Both the position numbers and the translations under genes were made by a program. A stretch of DNA of 64,000 nt from positions 1-64,000 of the forward strand of contig NW_024468575.1 of assembly GCF_001632365.1 (NCBI RefSeq), read 5' to 3'. This stretch comes from Laetiporus sulphureus 93-53. Taxonomy: Eukaryota; Basidiomycota; Agaricomycetes; Polyporales; Laetiporaceae. The notes beneath the pieces were generated by a model. That model saw only the letters and a list, made by a program, of their open reading frames with translations. It was not told the DNA's origin and ran no database searches. Positions 11,278 to 23,606 of this stretch are shown here, piece by piece (positions within the stretch are counted from its first letter, which is position 1; every line of letters starts with the position of its first letter).

Positions 11278-13159
11278 CGTGAACCTTTTCTGTGAGTGTC
11301 GACGACGTAAGAGCAGGACAGTATCCTCATTAAATGGGGCTGATAAATGTCCAATGCATCTGAAACGAGGGTAGCAGCTGAGTGGGAGGCGGACAAGGAC
11401 ACCCCGGCCCGAGACTCAACATTGCTATCGAGACACCCAAAGTGCGTGGCCAGCGCAATCACCGCTATGGTGCCTCTGCGATCATGATGAATTTCTAAAC
11501 GAGTTCAGCTGACCTATCTTTGACTGAACTCTAACCTAAGAAGAGGAGAGGAGTAAGGCCTGTAAGGGTTTATGCCGGACGAACGTCGTAGCATTTAATC
11601 CAGCAGTGTCTCACGCAAGATATTGTCCAGCTACAACGTGCATTCGTTTGACTGTGATCTTCGAGGAAGAGGTAGCAGAGGGAGGCTGACATACAATCAA
11701 AGTTGATGAAGATTTCATGCATCTGTCAACTCGATATCTCTCCACACGAAGGTCTCGCGAGATAGGGAAGATAGTGGTTCCAGTGTCTGCAAGAGAGAAG
11801 CACGCACCGCTTATCTATCTCATTCCCGTTCCTATCGTGGAATAATAATAACATGCCGTATGCTGATATCGACAGCACGAACGAGCCCTTTCATTAGAAT
11901 TGCATAGAACCCGCTTACGAAGTGCGCAACTTCCGCAACGCATAGCAACTTATCCTATTGGTTCACTGTTCCGAATTAACTATCTAACGTATCGATTAAA
12001 ACATCAGCTTCGCTTGATAATCACCACAGTGGGCCAGACACTCTCCTATATCTATCTGTTCAAAATTGGCAGATGATCCGCTAGTCGAAATCGCATCGGC
12101 ATATCTTCCCTGAACTTTGCCAAACGGGTGGATCTACAGAGAACCTTTTCACGCTGGTCAATCTGCCTCAAACAATCGTCGAACGAAGCGGGACGGCACG
12201 ACGCTCAAGAAAGACACTGCAATGGACCGGTTTTGTGATGGCAGTAAGTAGGAACGCCTGATGAGGTTGGAACTGGATTGCGTAATCTCTTGCAATCAGA
12301 CAAGAATGCTCTCAGCAACGATGAAGCATATGCACATACTCAGCGTCATGAAATCCCCACTAGCGAGCCAGGGTTACCTCTCGACGACCGTCTGTCATTT
12401 TTCTGCACATCGATGAAGTTTATCGTGATCAGTTTGTTTCCAAGTGGTCGGCTGGCCATCGAACCCTCCACCGGATGGACTGCATGCACGGCAGACTGTC
12501 AAGGCACCGAAACCGACGTAGATAAGACACTTATCCCTCGATGCATGCTGTCATTCCTGGACTTACAACGACACGCATTCATACGATCCATGGAAATGCT
12601 GAAAGATTTATCCCCCCCCTCGCCGACATTGGATATAGCGGAGCACTCATGATGAATGATGGACCAACGTCAAAGAGCGTTCACATTATCGCAGAGGACG
12701 ACACGCGAGAGGACGTTCAAGAGAGGACGTGCGCTCTGCGTTCAAAGAATTCACGTGACTACCTGATGGCGACTCTCGACCTTGCCTTCGTTCCGCTCTC
12801 GACATACCAAAGTCCATGTCATGCCATCCTCTCAATATTCCGTCCATCTTCCGCACTGTAAGGTGTTTCGAAGTTGGTGAAGACTTGATTAAAGTAAACA
12901 TCTCAATATTCCTACTCTTTTGCCAGAGTATTCAAGATGTACTGAAGCTACACCAAGCGAGAGGTTAAATATAGGCAGTACATCATAAAAGCACCAAAAA
13001 GCCCGCCAGGCGCGCGCTGAGTTCGCAAAGCCACTCCTATTTTTCTTCGCCCACATAGGCGGCTTCAGATGCTAGTAGTTCCGCAAAACGTACCGTAGTT
13101 CGATTGGAAACGGTGTGACATGACTCTTGAAAGCAGGACAAATGCTGGTCATATATTCA
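11278..13159. other. intergenic stretch, two weak ORFs
   Basis: Plus-strand frames at 12278-12652 (124 codons) and 12541-12861 (106 codons) overlap each other. They contain protein-like patches (GWTACTADCQGTETDVD; MMNDGPTSKSVHIIAEDD), but I recognise no family and found no convincing splice chain. They may be remains of one gene. The rest, including 11470-12270, shows nothing. Confidence 0.35.
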
Positions 13160-14990
13160 TTTTATCATATAGAGCAGTATACAGCTTGTTGCCGCAGTGA
13201 GATAGGCAGCGGGCAGATTGGTCTCTTTCCCATTCTCGTCTATGGCCTTCGAGATGTCGAAAGTGGCGAGAATGCACGACATCATCGGGAACGCTGACGC
13301 TTCCACGAAATGAGCTCCTGGCATTGCTGTATATAAGCATCGTCAGGCTCAAGGGTTTACTCCATGACAGGACAGCGCCTAGGCAGACTCGGCGCCCGAA
13401 GTCGAACATGACTTTGCGTGAGGTTAAGTCGTGGTAAGGCGCTCTGGCTTTAATGCGAACGGATCTGGGGCATGAGCGAAGATACAAGTCAAGTGCAGCC
13501 GGTAAAAGAACAGGAACCAGAAGAGTTGCTGACCACACGTCTGCATATCCCACGGTCCCTTCGAAATCAGGTAAGGCTGATGAATACCGTTTCCTGTCAC
13601 TCGATGCAGCAGCGCTTGCGGTGGAGTCGTGCCAATCAGCTCCACAATGCATTGACTGACACATCGGATGGGGTACTCGCCTAGTAGCGCTACTAGCTGC
13701 GGCCCATCGCAGCCCTTCACGAGCGCCCGGACGTACGGTAGATTCGGCTGGTCGTCCACGGTGGGCAGTCTATGAGGCCCGATGACATGAACAGTCTCCG
13801 CTTGTGAACGCTTTTGGGCTGCTGGATTTAGCACCATCACGAGGATTAACGCCATGAGCACACCGACGACCTGGATTGTGTTCTGCATTCTATGATGGCA
13901 AACATGGGCATGTAAGCGGCACACCCCAGCGTCTCCTGCACCATTTGATGGTGTCCTCCTCTTCGCCGTTCGGTCTAAGCGATCCGACTGTCCCCCTACT
14001 GCACGTTCAGGGATGTGGACGACTCGACATATTTGCCGGATTCGTGAGCATCGATGCATTGATCAAGATAGAGTCAACGTCAAATTATACTCTAGCTAAG
14101 AATTTGTTGCCTCGCCGCTTATGAGGGATGGTGTCAATGCGGGAGACCTCCTTTGCAACTTAGCGACCTGCCGTCTGAAGTCTGCAAAAGAAAACCACGC
14201 TGGGATGAACTTTACAGCGGAAGAGGTGATCAAGTCGAATAAACACCGGCAGAATGGCCGAACACATGGATACACGCACGTATAGATTAAATACCTGTCC
14301 ACCTTTCACCTTCAAGGACTCCCCCATGAGCGACACGAATTAGTCGTCGTTCTCTGCACAATCCATCCATAGATGACCTTTAAAAGTGACAGCTCCTGCA
14401 TTTCTGGCCAGTGTAATGTGCATCAGTGACGACCGGATTTCGCCCTATCGATATGATTTCGTTCGCTATCTCTTAACGTGAGAGATGAATTACTTGAGCG
14501 ACTCTCAAGCACGTACAAGAGCGTGTGCATCTCTGCTTCCTGGATCGGACCATAGCTGCGTGTAGCGCGATTGGACTCGCCCGCAGCAATTTGCCACCTT
14601 TCTTGAACCGAGGATGTTTCACTGATGTGTTGGATATAGCGAGCATCCTGCCGGCGACCTCCTTGTATATCCATGCCATCGGTCGGTCAGAGTAGACAGC
14701 CGAATGTGTGTCGAACAGATCGAGAATTGCATGCAACGGATACAGGACGAGTAACCTCCGGCGGTAGATACGGAAGTACACAAGACGATCTGTCCGAGGC
14801 GAGTAAAATCTACATCAAGGAGTTTCGCGGACGCATACCATATTCCTGCGACATCAGCGAAGACTCGGAGGCTGGAAGCTGGTGAACATTACCTGCCCAA
14901 AAGTAGGCTTAGGCCAGGAAAATTCGTACATGATGGTTGGTCACCTCGAGTCGCAATTGGTGGAGTGATAATGGGACTCAAGCGCCGATT
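13160..14990 (-). pseudogene. cytochrome P450 pseudogene
   Basis: P450 pieces appear in the right order on the minus strand but in several frames. They are: ILDLFDTHSAVYSDRPMAW...PRFKKGGKLLR (about 14700-14590); IQEAEMHTLLYVLES in another frame (about 14550-14505); FIPAWFSFADFRRQVAKL (about 14200-14150); NPAAQKRSQAE...HRLPTVDDQPNLPYVRAL (about 13830-13720); PDPFALKPERL (about 13465-13435); and the heme-ligand signature FDFGRRVCLG (about 13415-13380), which fits FxxGxRxCxG exactly. The I-helix AGxxTT motif is not recognisable, and the ExxR region is frame-shifted (after VRALVKG). P450s of this type oxidise small lipophilic substrates at the ER membrane. At least two frameshifts make a working protein unlikely. 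The heme motif itself is intact. Confidence 0.75.
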
Positions 14991-15804
14991 CGTAGCAGCT
15001 TCGTAGGACAACCACAGCAGCAATTACGACGCCAATGGTTTGGACGAGGTGACCATGCAATCGTCAGGCTCTCCACGTCGTTGATCCGAGGATTGTCCGA
15101 TATTAAGAATGGGCGCGACAGGGATTCCACGATATCTGCTGCGCACGTCCGGCGCAGACATCATGCATGTTGCATTGACGCTTCGTGCCGATGTCGCCTC
15201 CGAATGGGCGCACAACTGTCCCTAATAGATGCAGGGCAGTAAACTAGCGGCCGGATTGCAGTCTCGTGTTTCAGAGCAAAAAGGTAGCGCTGACTTGCCC
15301 AAATTGGCCATAATTACACGTTCTTTCCCTTCGCCACCTGTCTCGCTTAGGTCCCGTTCAGAACATCCTATGTGCTAGCTATTCCTCCGCACCATATAAA
15401 CAGGCTCGGAATTGTATGTATCGCGTGGCAAGGGCGTCGATTTCATAACTTATATTCTACGCAGAATAGACGATATCTATCAACGGAACAAGACGGCATA
15501 TCCGCAGCGCCCGGCGCATGCATCGGTTCCTGTCTACGTGCCAACGCCGTGCAGACAACGACATTTGGATAGTCCTTTGATCGACATCTGTGAAAGATAA
15601 ATGTCCAACTGGAGCACTTCTGATTACTTGGCAAGGTGACTAGCTTTCCTCCCTGTCTTTTATCCCTCCTGAACCTCTCCGCATTGATTATTTTAAGATC
15701 AGCAACGACGCCCGCATACCATGCAATCGTTAAATTGCCGCAATATCATCGTAGCCTTACAAAAAGTCACCACCAAGCGTCCGGTGATACTAGTTCTGAT
15801 CGTT
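14991..15804. other. no confident gene
   Basis: Short open frames of up to about 100 codons (for example 14937-15242 +) occur here. The left part may hold the eroded 5' end of the P450. No motif or splice chain was recognised. Confidence 0.4.
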
Positions 15805-15812
15805 TATTTATA
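15805..15812 (+). promoter_or_regulatory. TATA-like box of the reductase gene
   Basis: TATTTATA lies 70 nt upstream of ATG 15882, with a pyrimidine-rich and adenine-rich leader between them. It supports 15882 as a true start rather than an internal exon of a longer synthetase. Confidence 0.45.
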
Positions 15813-15881
15813 CACCTCCTTGGCGTTTAACACCTTGCTCAACATCTGCTGAAAACTCCAAGCTACATTCTCTCAAGAAAT

Positions 15882-17365
15882 ATGGCTGGTTCAGACAGTT
15901 TGACTAGCGCGATGCGTCAAATGTTGGCCAAGTTCACCACAGACTTTCCTACCCGCCGAACCTACAGCAAACCTATTACCGAGCCTTTTACAGGCCGAGA
16001 TGTCGTCTTGATTACCGGCACTACGGGCAGCTTTGGCTGTCATCTTCTTGATGCTCTCATCGCCGCACATGACGTCTCACGCGTATACGCATTGAATCGG
16101 CGGTCCACAAAGCCTCTGCGCGAGCGACAGGCAGCGGCACTGCAGGAACGTGGCATCGATGCAAGCATATTGAATTCCGAGAAACTCATCCTCCTCGAGA
16201 GCGATATCACTGCGGAGAACTGGGCCTTGCCCCAAAGCGTATTCCACGAGGTACGAGATATGAACTTACGTATGTGCATATTTCGTGTCGATAGTAGCTT
16301 GTAGATGCATCTGTCAGTGACTCACGTCATTCACAATGGTATTTCGGTCATTCACTCTCGAAACACGTCTATGCTAATTATTACATTTAGCATGGCGAGT
16401 GAACGTCATCGCCAAGCTCCCAACGTTCGAGTCTGTCCTGCAAGGCCTCCGAAACTTTATTGACTTCTGTCTCACTTCTTCACTACCTTCGCCTCCTCGA
16501 CTTCTTTTCACCAGCTCCATGGGAGTGATACAAGGTTTTTTTTTCATTTCCACTGTTCCAAAGCGTTCACTGAGAATATTTTCGTATTTCAGGCGCCCCC
16601 CGAGACATGGCTATCCCAGAGGCAGCTGTTCTACCAGAACTTGCAGTTAGCAACGGATACTCCCAGTCAAAGTGGATTGCCGAGCAGATGTTGTTTGCTG
16701 CTGCTGCGACGACGCCACTAGATCCGTTGGTGGTACGTGTCGGCCAGCTTACAGGGGGCAAAGCCGGGGCATGGGCACCGCAGGAGTGGTTTCCCGTAAT
16801 GGTACAAAGTGCGCCTTACGTCGGATGCTTCGCAGATGACCCGAGGGTAAGTAATAATTGATATCCTATTCTTCCATAAGGTTTCATTATCGATTACTAC
16901 CAGGATGTCCTTTGGGTGCCGTTCGAGATTGCTGCAGCCGCACTGCTTGATTTTCGCAAGGCATCAAATGAAACTCATGTGGTACACCTCGTCCATCCAC
17001 AACCCGTAATCTGGCACTCGCTTGCCGCGGTCATCTCGTCAGAGCTCTCCGTTCCTCTTGTGCCCTTCGCAGAATGGCTTGCCAAGCTCGAGCATGCAGC
17101 TCGTTCTGGATCTACAGACAATATGCCTCAACAGATCACACGCGCCGCACAGCTCATCCCCTTCCTACGATCGTTACTTGAAGCCAAATTGACCACCAGA
17201 TTGGCGCTGAGTTGGCCGGAAGTAGAGGAGAAGCGAGCGTTGGAAGCATCATCGACACTTGCCGATCCTGCTTTGCGTCGGTTGGGCGCAGACGATGTCA
17301 AACGGTGGATAGCATACTGGGAGAGATGCGGGGCCATGTCCAGAGAGCGCCCGGCACGTTTGTGA
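15882..17365 (+). CDS. free-standing thioester-reductase (NAD-binding-4) protein
   Basis: This corresponds to the C-terminal reductase domain of NRPS-like/Lys2-type carboxylic acid reductases, which release a carrier-bound acyl thioester as an aldehyde using NADPH. The exons join cleanly: 15882-16250, 16305-16338, 16391-16534, 16593-16846 and 16904-17365. The product has about 420 residues. The Rossmann motif GTTGSFG lies near residue 50. VTHVIHNAWRVN and LLFTSSMGV (the SSMG patch holds the catalytic Thr/Ser region) follow. YSQSKW supplies the catalytic Tyr and Lys, and VVRVGQLTGG follows that. No adenylation or carrier domain lies upstream, and a TATA-like box sits 70 nt before the ATG, so the gene appears complete as a lone reductase. 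It is the only intact enzyme gene between the P450 and DUF6534 pseudogenes. Its acyl substrate cannot be read from sequence. Confidence 0.85.
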
Positions 17366-17625
17366 GTTTGCACGGCAGGAGCGAAGTCGCTGCCATCTCC
17401 TTCGCTCTGATCGTTGTAAGCGTGATACTATGGCATCCCGTAATCGTTCTGTTCTCATGCGTATTGTCTTCGATCTCAATGGCTGGTAGTACCACATGCA
17501 AGCTGACCATGCTATATCACTTCGCTCCGAGTGATTTGCGCCAATCCGCATCCGTAGTGTTCAGGAAGTGCACCTCCCCAACTGTCAATACAGGCGTTCT
17601 CTTGTGATAATCAGTGATGGATCGA
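17366..17625. other. short intergenic stretch
   Basis: A GTGAGT donor-like string overlaps the reductase stop (17361 onward), so one extra 3' exon cannot be excluded. No convincing continuation was found. Confidence 0.35.
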
Positions 17626-17745
17626 TACAGAGGAATTCTATCTCCCACTGCTGGGAATTTATGTCAGCCCGCTTGCTATCGGTGCCCTCTCTCAAGCAAC
17701 GCTCTTGCTTCATGGATTTCGGTCGGGAGAGTCATCGATAATCAT
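17626..17745 (-). pseudogene. relic of an MFS transporter last large exon
   Basis: On the minus strand this stretch aligns by eye with the 3' part of MFS copy B (21350-21470). Shared strings include the GGGAGATAGA block before the TATCG donor site, the TTGCTTGAGAGA block and the TCTCCCGA block. Only about 120 bp survive, with several small differences and no flanking helices. It marks the left edge of the duplicated MFS-DUF6534 unit. Confidence 0.6.
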
Positions 17746-18660
17746 GCTAGACATGTCACAAGCTGCGATGACGGGTCTGTGACATGCGACCGTGCAATAT
17801 CGCGGGCGCCCAAAAGTTTTGTCGGTGGTGGCAGACCGTGAAACGAGCGTTCGTGATGAAAGGTCTTGTGACTGTGACGCGCCAGATGCCAATACCCAAG
17901 CCGAAGCGGGAACAGCAATTCCTTCTGCAACACGACTTCGTCTTTACATCAACACGAGACTGTCAAGTGAAAACTTCTTGACATCCATCGTGGCTGAGAC
18001 GATTGATCTTTGTCGCTACCGCATGGAAGACATTGTATATACCATCATTATGTGATCTTTCTTCCGTGAAACTGATACTCACGGGCTGTCCACATACATT
18101 GCAATGGCTTTGCTTCTCGACTAGGTACCGCAGTGCTCATGTGAGAGCCTTTCAGGTATTCTTGTGATGGAAGGTATTGCATTGACGCTGCATCTGATGT
18201 CAGGGATTGGTCCATTGCCACAGCAAGCGCTTCCGCTTCGCAAGAGATTGTCCGTGATACGGTAGAAGTCTTCTGTGGGAGCTCCGCTCGACGGCATGAG
18301 CCTACTGGGCGTTTCTATAGTGCAAGACTCCTTTTCCTACTCTTTCCTAGCCCATGCGTAATTTCTACCTGAAACACCATTGATGAACGCGGAACACCCA
18401 ATCGTTAGCATCGCCCAGGCTGGCGGCGAAGTGTCATGACTCCCGGTGCTGATGATGATGAATCTGCTGATACTAGCAATCCCTCTCTCACACTTTGATG
18501 GCCGTCATCGGCATGCGATTCTTTGCGCCCTCCGGTGATAGAGACCTAGTATGTAAGCAGAGCATCAGCGCGCACATCCCCGATAGTTCTACTTGACCGC
18601 ACTTATAGCATAGAGACATCGGAATAATCAAGCATCCTCTGCCTTCGACAATGCCTCGCT
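17746..18660. other. intergenic, 5' flank of DUF6534 copy 1
   Basis: No gene was recognised. Parts resemble 25400-25980 upstream of DUF6534 copy 2, notably a block near 18130-18175 and the last 80 bp before the TATA box. The flank was therefore duplicated with the gene. Confidence 0.45.
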
Positions 18661-18666
18661 TATAAT
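18661..18666 (+). promoter_or_regulatory. TATA-like box of DUF6534 copy 1
   Basis: TATAAT follows a CCTCGCT string 110 nt before ATG 18771. The same CCTCGCT-TATAA arrangement is kept upstream of copy 2 (25972), together with a GACATCGGA-AATCA block about 40 nt further up. This conservation between diverged copies supports a regulatory role. Confidence 0.45.
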
Positions 18667-18770
18667 GCGGCTTTACCGAACTCGACTCATCATCTTCTAA
18701 TCGCCCATTGAGTCTTTTCGCCTCATCCCCGTCGCCTCCCATAAGCCGGGGCAGCAGGACCGTCCATTCA

Positions 18771-20751
18771 ATGTCGGCCAGCATCATTAAAGACGCTCAG
18801 CTCATGTGAGTTTCGCAACTCCTCTACTTCGCCCTTGATGGTGAAATAGTGTGACTGATGATGCGGCAGCGATGGCCCTGGTCTAGTCGGCGTCTTTATG
18901 AATGTGATGTATGTTATTGTCGACACAGCACTCCGCGCGAGATGAGGCTCATACAGATTAGGTTGTATGGAGTGCTTATAACGCAGACATTTTTCTACTT
19001 CACGACATATCCACGGTAAGCCCCCCAAGCATCTTCCTCGATCAGCTATGAATTCAGGGTTGCAGTGATCCCAAGTGGCTCAAATACTATGTATGTTACA
19101 TATGCATGCGGTTTAGACTCCTCGTTGAAAAACCTGACGCTCTGGATAGGTTGCCTTGCTTTTTTTCATCGATACCTTAAACACAATCTTCAATACGTGG
19201 TGGATCTACAACGTTCTCGTCAACAACTTTGGTGCGTGCAGAATTTTGAGCTGCTGTTTACTGGTTATGCCTAAATTGCAATGTCACTGCAGGAGTACTC
19301 GACAAAGTTGTCAGGGCAAACTGGCGTATGTGCACATCCCTCTATGCTGCCTGTGTTGATGATCTGATCTGAATCTCGCTCTGGGTATACAGTTCTTGAG
19401 ACCGGTATGTTTGTGTGCTCTACACCTGGTAGCGATTTGCAGGCTGATATAACGCGCGATAGAGGAAGCGTTTGCAGTGTGTTATTCGCATCGCTGGATT
19501 TAGTAACAATCTGTTGACGATGTCATTGCTAGGGCATTATTGGGATGCAGGTCCAATTGTTCTATGCTTGGCGGATCTACAAGCTTACAGGATACAAATT
19601 TCTTACTGGCATCATTGTTGGAACTTCGATTATTCAATGCTGTAAGCATCGTGCCACTAGTCGCAGGGAATCAATGCGAGGTTGATACTGATGTCGCGAA
19701 TATTCGATGTAATCCAGTGGCTGGAATCGGGACGGCAATCAACATCGCTATTCAGCCTATATTTACGAAGTTTTCTTCTGAAAAGGTACACGAAGAGCAA
19801 TTAAGCCGATACGTCATCTCACAGGGGCTTACAGGACGTCGTCGTAATTTGGCTGTCGGCCGCGGCCCTAACCGATGTGCTGATCGTGTCCGTGTTGACA
19901 TGGCACTTGGTGAGTGAGCGATAGACCAGTTGCTTATCGATGTTGACTGTCGGTTCCCTACTTGAAGCGGAGACAGCGAACAGGGTATGCACAAACCGAC
20001 ACCATCATCTCCAGGTTAATGCAGAGTGAGACATGCGTGTATCGCTTCAGAAACCAGACGATCTTACGCGTGTTGATAGTCACGATGTCGAACGGGCTGT
20101 TGACGGCAAGTTTGCGTTAGCAACACTTATTGCCTTTGTATCTTCGGTATGCATATCAGCCGATGTATAAGAGAGATGCAGTTATAACTTTTATGCCGTA
20201 GACTGCTGGATACCACCTGGGTAGGAGGACCAGCTGTCCTTTGCTCGCGCCTCGCCTGACTGCTATCCATCAGCATTCAACTATACGCTGTGCAAGCTGT
20301 ACGTCGCGCCTTTCATCCGAAGGGACAATATTCTGAAACGCAGTTTACGTGATAGATATGGAAATTCTGTGATGTCTAGCCTAAATACTCGTGCGATTCT
20401 CTTGTCCTCGAAGTTTGAAAGCCAAAGCATACGGCTCCCGCCCACGACGAGGGTGAGTCCCGAACGCAAATGTTTCGATGTGCTGTCCGCCGATTCTTTG
20501 ACGTGTAAGACCGCAACGGACATTGAGGACTTCATTGCAAGTCCCGCCTATAGGGCAACAAGGGCGACACAGCCGACTCAGGTATGATCACGCAGCTGAT
20601 CATGTATTTCATGCCCTCATAAGATGACATGTAGGTCGTGGTAAGCGTGGAGACTCACGAGATGGTTGATCTCTCTGCCGAGGTTTCCAAAGCTGGCGAG
20701 CCCTGGCCAGAAAGAGACATCGTCGACTCTAAGGCGAGCGTTTCCGTTTGA
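18771..20751 (+). pseudogene. DUF6534 multi-pass membrane protein, copy 1 (one-base frameshift)
   Basis: About a dozen small exons can be joined: MSASIIKDAQLI, GPGLVGVFMNVM, YGVLITQTFFYFTTYP, DPKWLKYY, DTLNTIFNTWWIYNVLVNN, VVRANW, LLETEEAFA, GIIGMQVQLFYAWRIYKLTGY, the DUF6534 block (DVVVIWLSAAALTDVLIVS, then RRQRTGYAQTDTIISRLMQ) and a soluble tail ending SKASVSV at TGA 20749-20751. The layout is an Agaricomycete seven-helix membrane protein of unknown function. In the helix TMSNGLLTASFAI..., copy 1 lacks one base relative to copy 2 near 20110 (AGTTTGCGTTAG against AGCTTCGCGATAG). This creates an immediate TAG. All other splice sites and exons are well kept, so the break is recent or a base-calling error. 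Confidence 0.8.
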
Positions 20752-21293
20752 GAGAAATCGCAAGACGCACGTTTCCTCAGTAGGTATACATGCTTTATAA
20801 TTCTCGCGTTGTCCACCTCTGTAATTGCTATCTTTGCTTTCTGTAAGCTTCCTATGCCTATCTTTATGCTGTCGAAATCCCCAGTCTTGTACTCGCCTAA
20901 CTTGTAATCTATGTAGTCCAGTCTTGTATTCGCCTGACTTGTCGGTCCATGTTAACCCTCCATTGGCAACCAATATCCTACTAATATACGTCCTAGAGGA
21001 TCGACCCAGATCTTACTCTCTTCCTCGATCTTGTCTTAGTTGCACTGACACCGTGAATGCGTAAGTGAGGGACACCGCACGGTGTTTGCATTCGTCCGTA
21101 TGACTTGCGTAGCGATCATCAGGAGCGTGATACTGCGATCACAGGGTCCCATAATTCTTTGTCACTACGCACATTGCCTTTGATTTCGATCGCTTGATAT
21201 CGCAAGTAAAAGAACCACGCCCTGACAGTGCAACAAGGTATATTCTGTCTCGGTGCACCCTGCCCTATTTACCCCGAGCTTCGTGAGCAGGGT
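20752..21293. other. intergenic, 3' flanks of two convergent genes
   Basis: DUF6534 copy 1 (+) and MFS B (-) converge here. Apart from the direct repeat at 20879-20945 no feature was recognised. Confidence 0.4.
20879..20945. repeat. imperfect tandem duplication in a 3' flank
   Basis: Two adjacent copies of a ~35-40 bp unit containing CCAGTCTTGTAxTCGCCT are followed by ACTTGT in each. They lie just downstream of the DUF6534 copy 1 stop. Confidence 0.55.
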
Positions 21294-23606
21294 TCACAGA
21301 GTGTACCTATGGCGGTGTCAATGCGTTTTTTTTCCATTGTCACAACCAATGACGTACCGATACAAAGGAGATCTATCTCCCATTTCTGAGAATTCAGCCA
21401 CCCGCGTACCATCAATGCCTTCTCTCAAGCAATATTGTCGTTTCTTGGCATTCAATCGGGAGAATTCTAGCATTGCGATAATGCTGAGAGTGGCACTACC
21501 GAAGTCAATCAGAAGTAGAGCGATGGCGAGGAATGGATCTGCGTACAGCATAGAACAGCATCCAATATTTGTGGCGTGCCCCGGATGATACCTTGGGCTG
21601 TCTTGCTGTCGGTATACGAAGGACGATGCGATACTGCAGCAAGACAGTTAGAGGCGTGCCAGCCATTTTCATGTATGTAAAATACACTCACGCTCCCATA
21701 TTCCCGATCCCTCCGACAATGGCTATCATCACCCCGCGCTTGATATCGCCTCCAGAGTTCCCACTGGTCCAGGCAAGCACGCAGGCCGAGGACGGATACA
21801 ACCCACAAGCAGCAATGATCGCCCCGACATACCCTACGACAGGCACCGTGGTGGCGAATAGCATAACGTATCCAACGAGAGAGGTGAGCGCTCCCACAAC
21901 CACAAATGGCCCGCGCATGCCGACGCGATCGGACAGTATCCCCAGACTTATGGTGAATATGCTGCCGCAGATGTTGGGTGGGATCGTCAAGAGCTGTGCG
22001 TGTATCGCCGAGTATCCCAGTCCGACGATGATTGTTGGGAGGAAGAGAGCGAATGCGTACAAAGGGACCACGATGCTGCGGAGGAATGCGAGATAAATAT
22101 TATAGCATAGAGATTCTCGGGAAGCCTTGGTTACACACAAGAAATCGAGCGCGGCGAGCAGATATGCATGAGGATCGGCCAATGCTTGCAAGACATATTT
22201 GATCTTGATGGCCTTCGATGATCCTACAACGTCTTCGCGAATCGTGCGCACCAGCCATTCTTTTTCTTCGATCGTCAAGAAAGAGGCTGTCTCGGGATAC
22301 TGATTAAGGACCAGATTGAGGGGATGTCAAACGCAAACAAAGAGTGTCAGGACATACATCCTGCATGTAAAGGTATGCGAACACAGAAATGATGGCCGTA
22401 ACTTGCAACAGAATGAAGAACGTTGTGAGTGTGTAGAGGTTTGACATGCCTACCGAGACCTTCTAGCAGGAACTTGGCATAGATGTCAGGTCATGCACTG
22501 GTGTCCGAGTCTCATATATGACTATTTCACATACAATCCAGGACCACCCGGCTAGTCCTCCAATGCTTTTCGGACTCAGTACAGCTTTGTCTAGAGAGCC
22601 GGAGTAACTTACCCGTTCATTTTCTCAATAGCAAAAGCCAAAAGGCCACCGAAGGCACCTGAAAGTCATGAGCAGCCGAGAGTGAAGTGCTCTACGTTCC
22701 ACTCACCAGCTGTGCTCGACGAGGAGAGGAATATAGACAGCCGTTGCGCTTGAGCTTTGCGTGGATACCATAGGCATAGATAGAACGATACGCCCGGAAA
22801 GAGACCCGACTACAACATGTTAGAAAAGATCAAGATGTAGTTAGCATTTTACCTCGGTGACTCCAAGGAAAATGCGTGCGCTAGGGTAGCATGTCAATCA
22901 TGAGCACGTCGGCGGAATTCATGCTACTACTCACATCAGAAGGCCGTGGAAGTTCTGCACGAACGACATACAGATCAAGACGACACTCCAGCAGAGCATA
23001 ATTAACGGGACTGAAGGAACGGATATTGAGTCTATTTGTCGTCTTTAGGTAATATAGGAATATACTCCATCGAGAAGGCTTGAAGTACTTGAGAGCAACA
23101 TTCCTGCCACCATGTCAGCTGGGCTGAGAGAGTATTTACAATAATTTCCTTATTTACGCAGGTATGTCTAGCAAGCAATATGGGATCTGTCGGCCGCCGT
23201 CAGAAAATCTTTATCAATAGAAAGCGGCAATTGCCACGTACAAAGAAAAGTGCAGTGCACAAATTGAACTGCACCCCTGTCAAGCCTAGGTCCGTCGTCA
23301 ATCCCGCGATCTTTGCGTTGCCTTAAAAGTATCAATCAATGCCCTTCCCAGGAGCACCGGTGCATCACGCACCAACGTTGGTCCGATCTCTGCATATTGA
23401 TCCACGAAGCAGGTCAGGAAGATTTTATGATGCGACTATCGCGCGAGTATCACTCACAGGAATGCGAACAGATACAGAATGGATACGAAAGGAAGGAGGT
23501 GCCAGTCTAGCTTTCGCATGACGCGGTGGGACAGATCATGTTCGTGATCGACAGATTGCTGGGCAATGTCAGACTCCGGGATTTTCTCTTCGATGCTGGC
23601 CATCAT
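21294..23606 (-). CDS. MFS transporter B (Dal5/allantoate-permease-like)
   Basis: This is a paralogue of MFS A with the same exon plan. ATG 23606 (or 23603) gives MMASIEEKIPESDIAQQSV. DWHLLPFVSILYLFAFLDR follows, then a small exon joined by a GT..AG intron where copy A uses GC..AG. The TM4-5 loop with its conserved RxFLGxTE region, AFAIEKMNG, YPETASFLTIEEKEWLVRT (about 22250-22300) and the TM7-11 block (21690-22120) come next. The last helix is LFLIALLLIDFGSATLSI-like. The C-terminal exon has LNAKKRQYCLREGIDG...GDRSPLYR, then a GTACGT donor and a five-residue RYTL exon with TGA at 21294-21296. I saw no frame break. Family knowledge suggests proton-coupled uptake of an organic anion or vitamin-like compound. 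The substrate is unknown. Confidence 0.85.

Noticed and set aside
13876..14124. Plus-strand ORFs across the P450 region
   Set aside because: Shadow frames opposite recognisable P450 segments.
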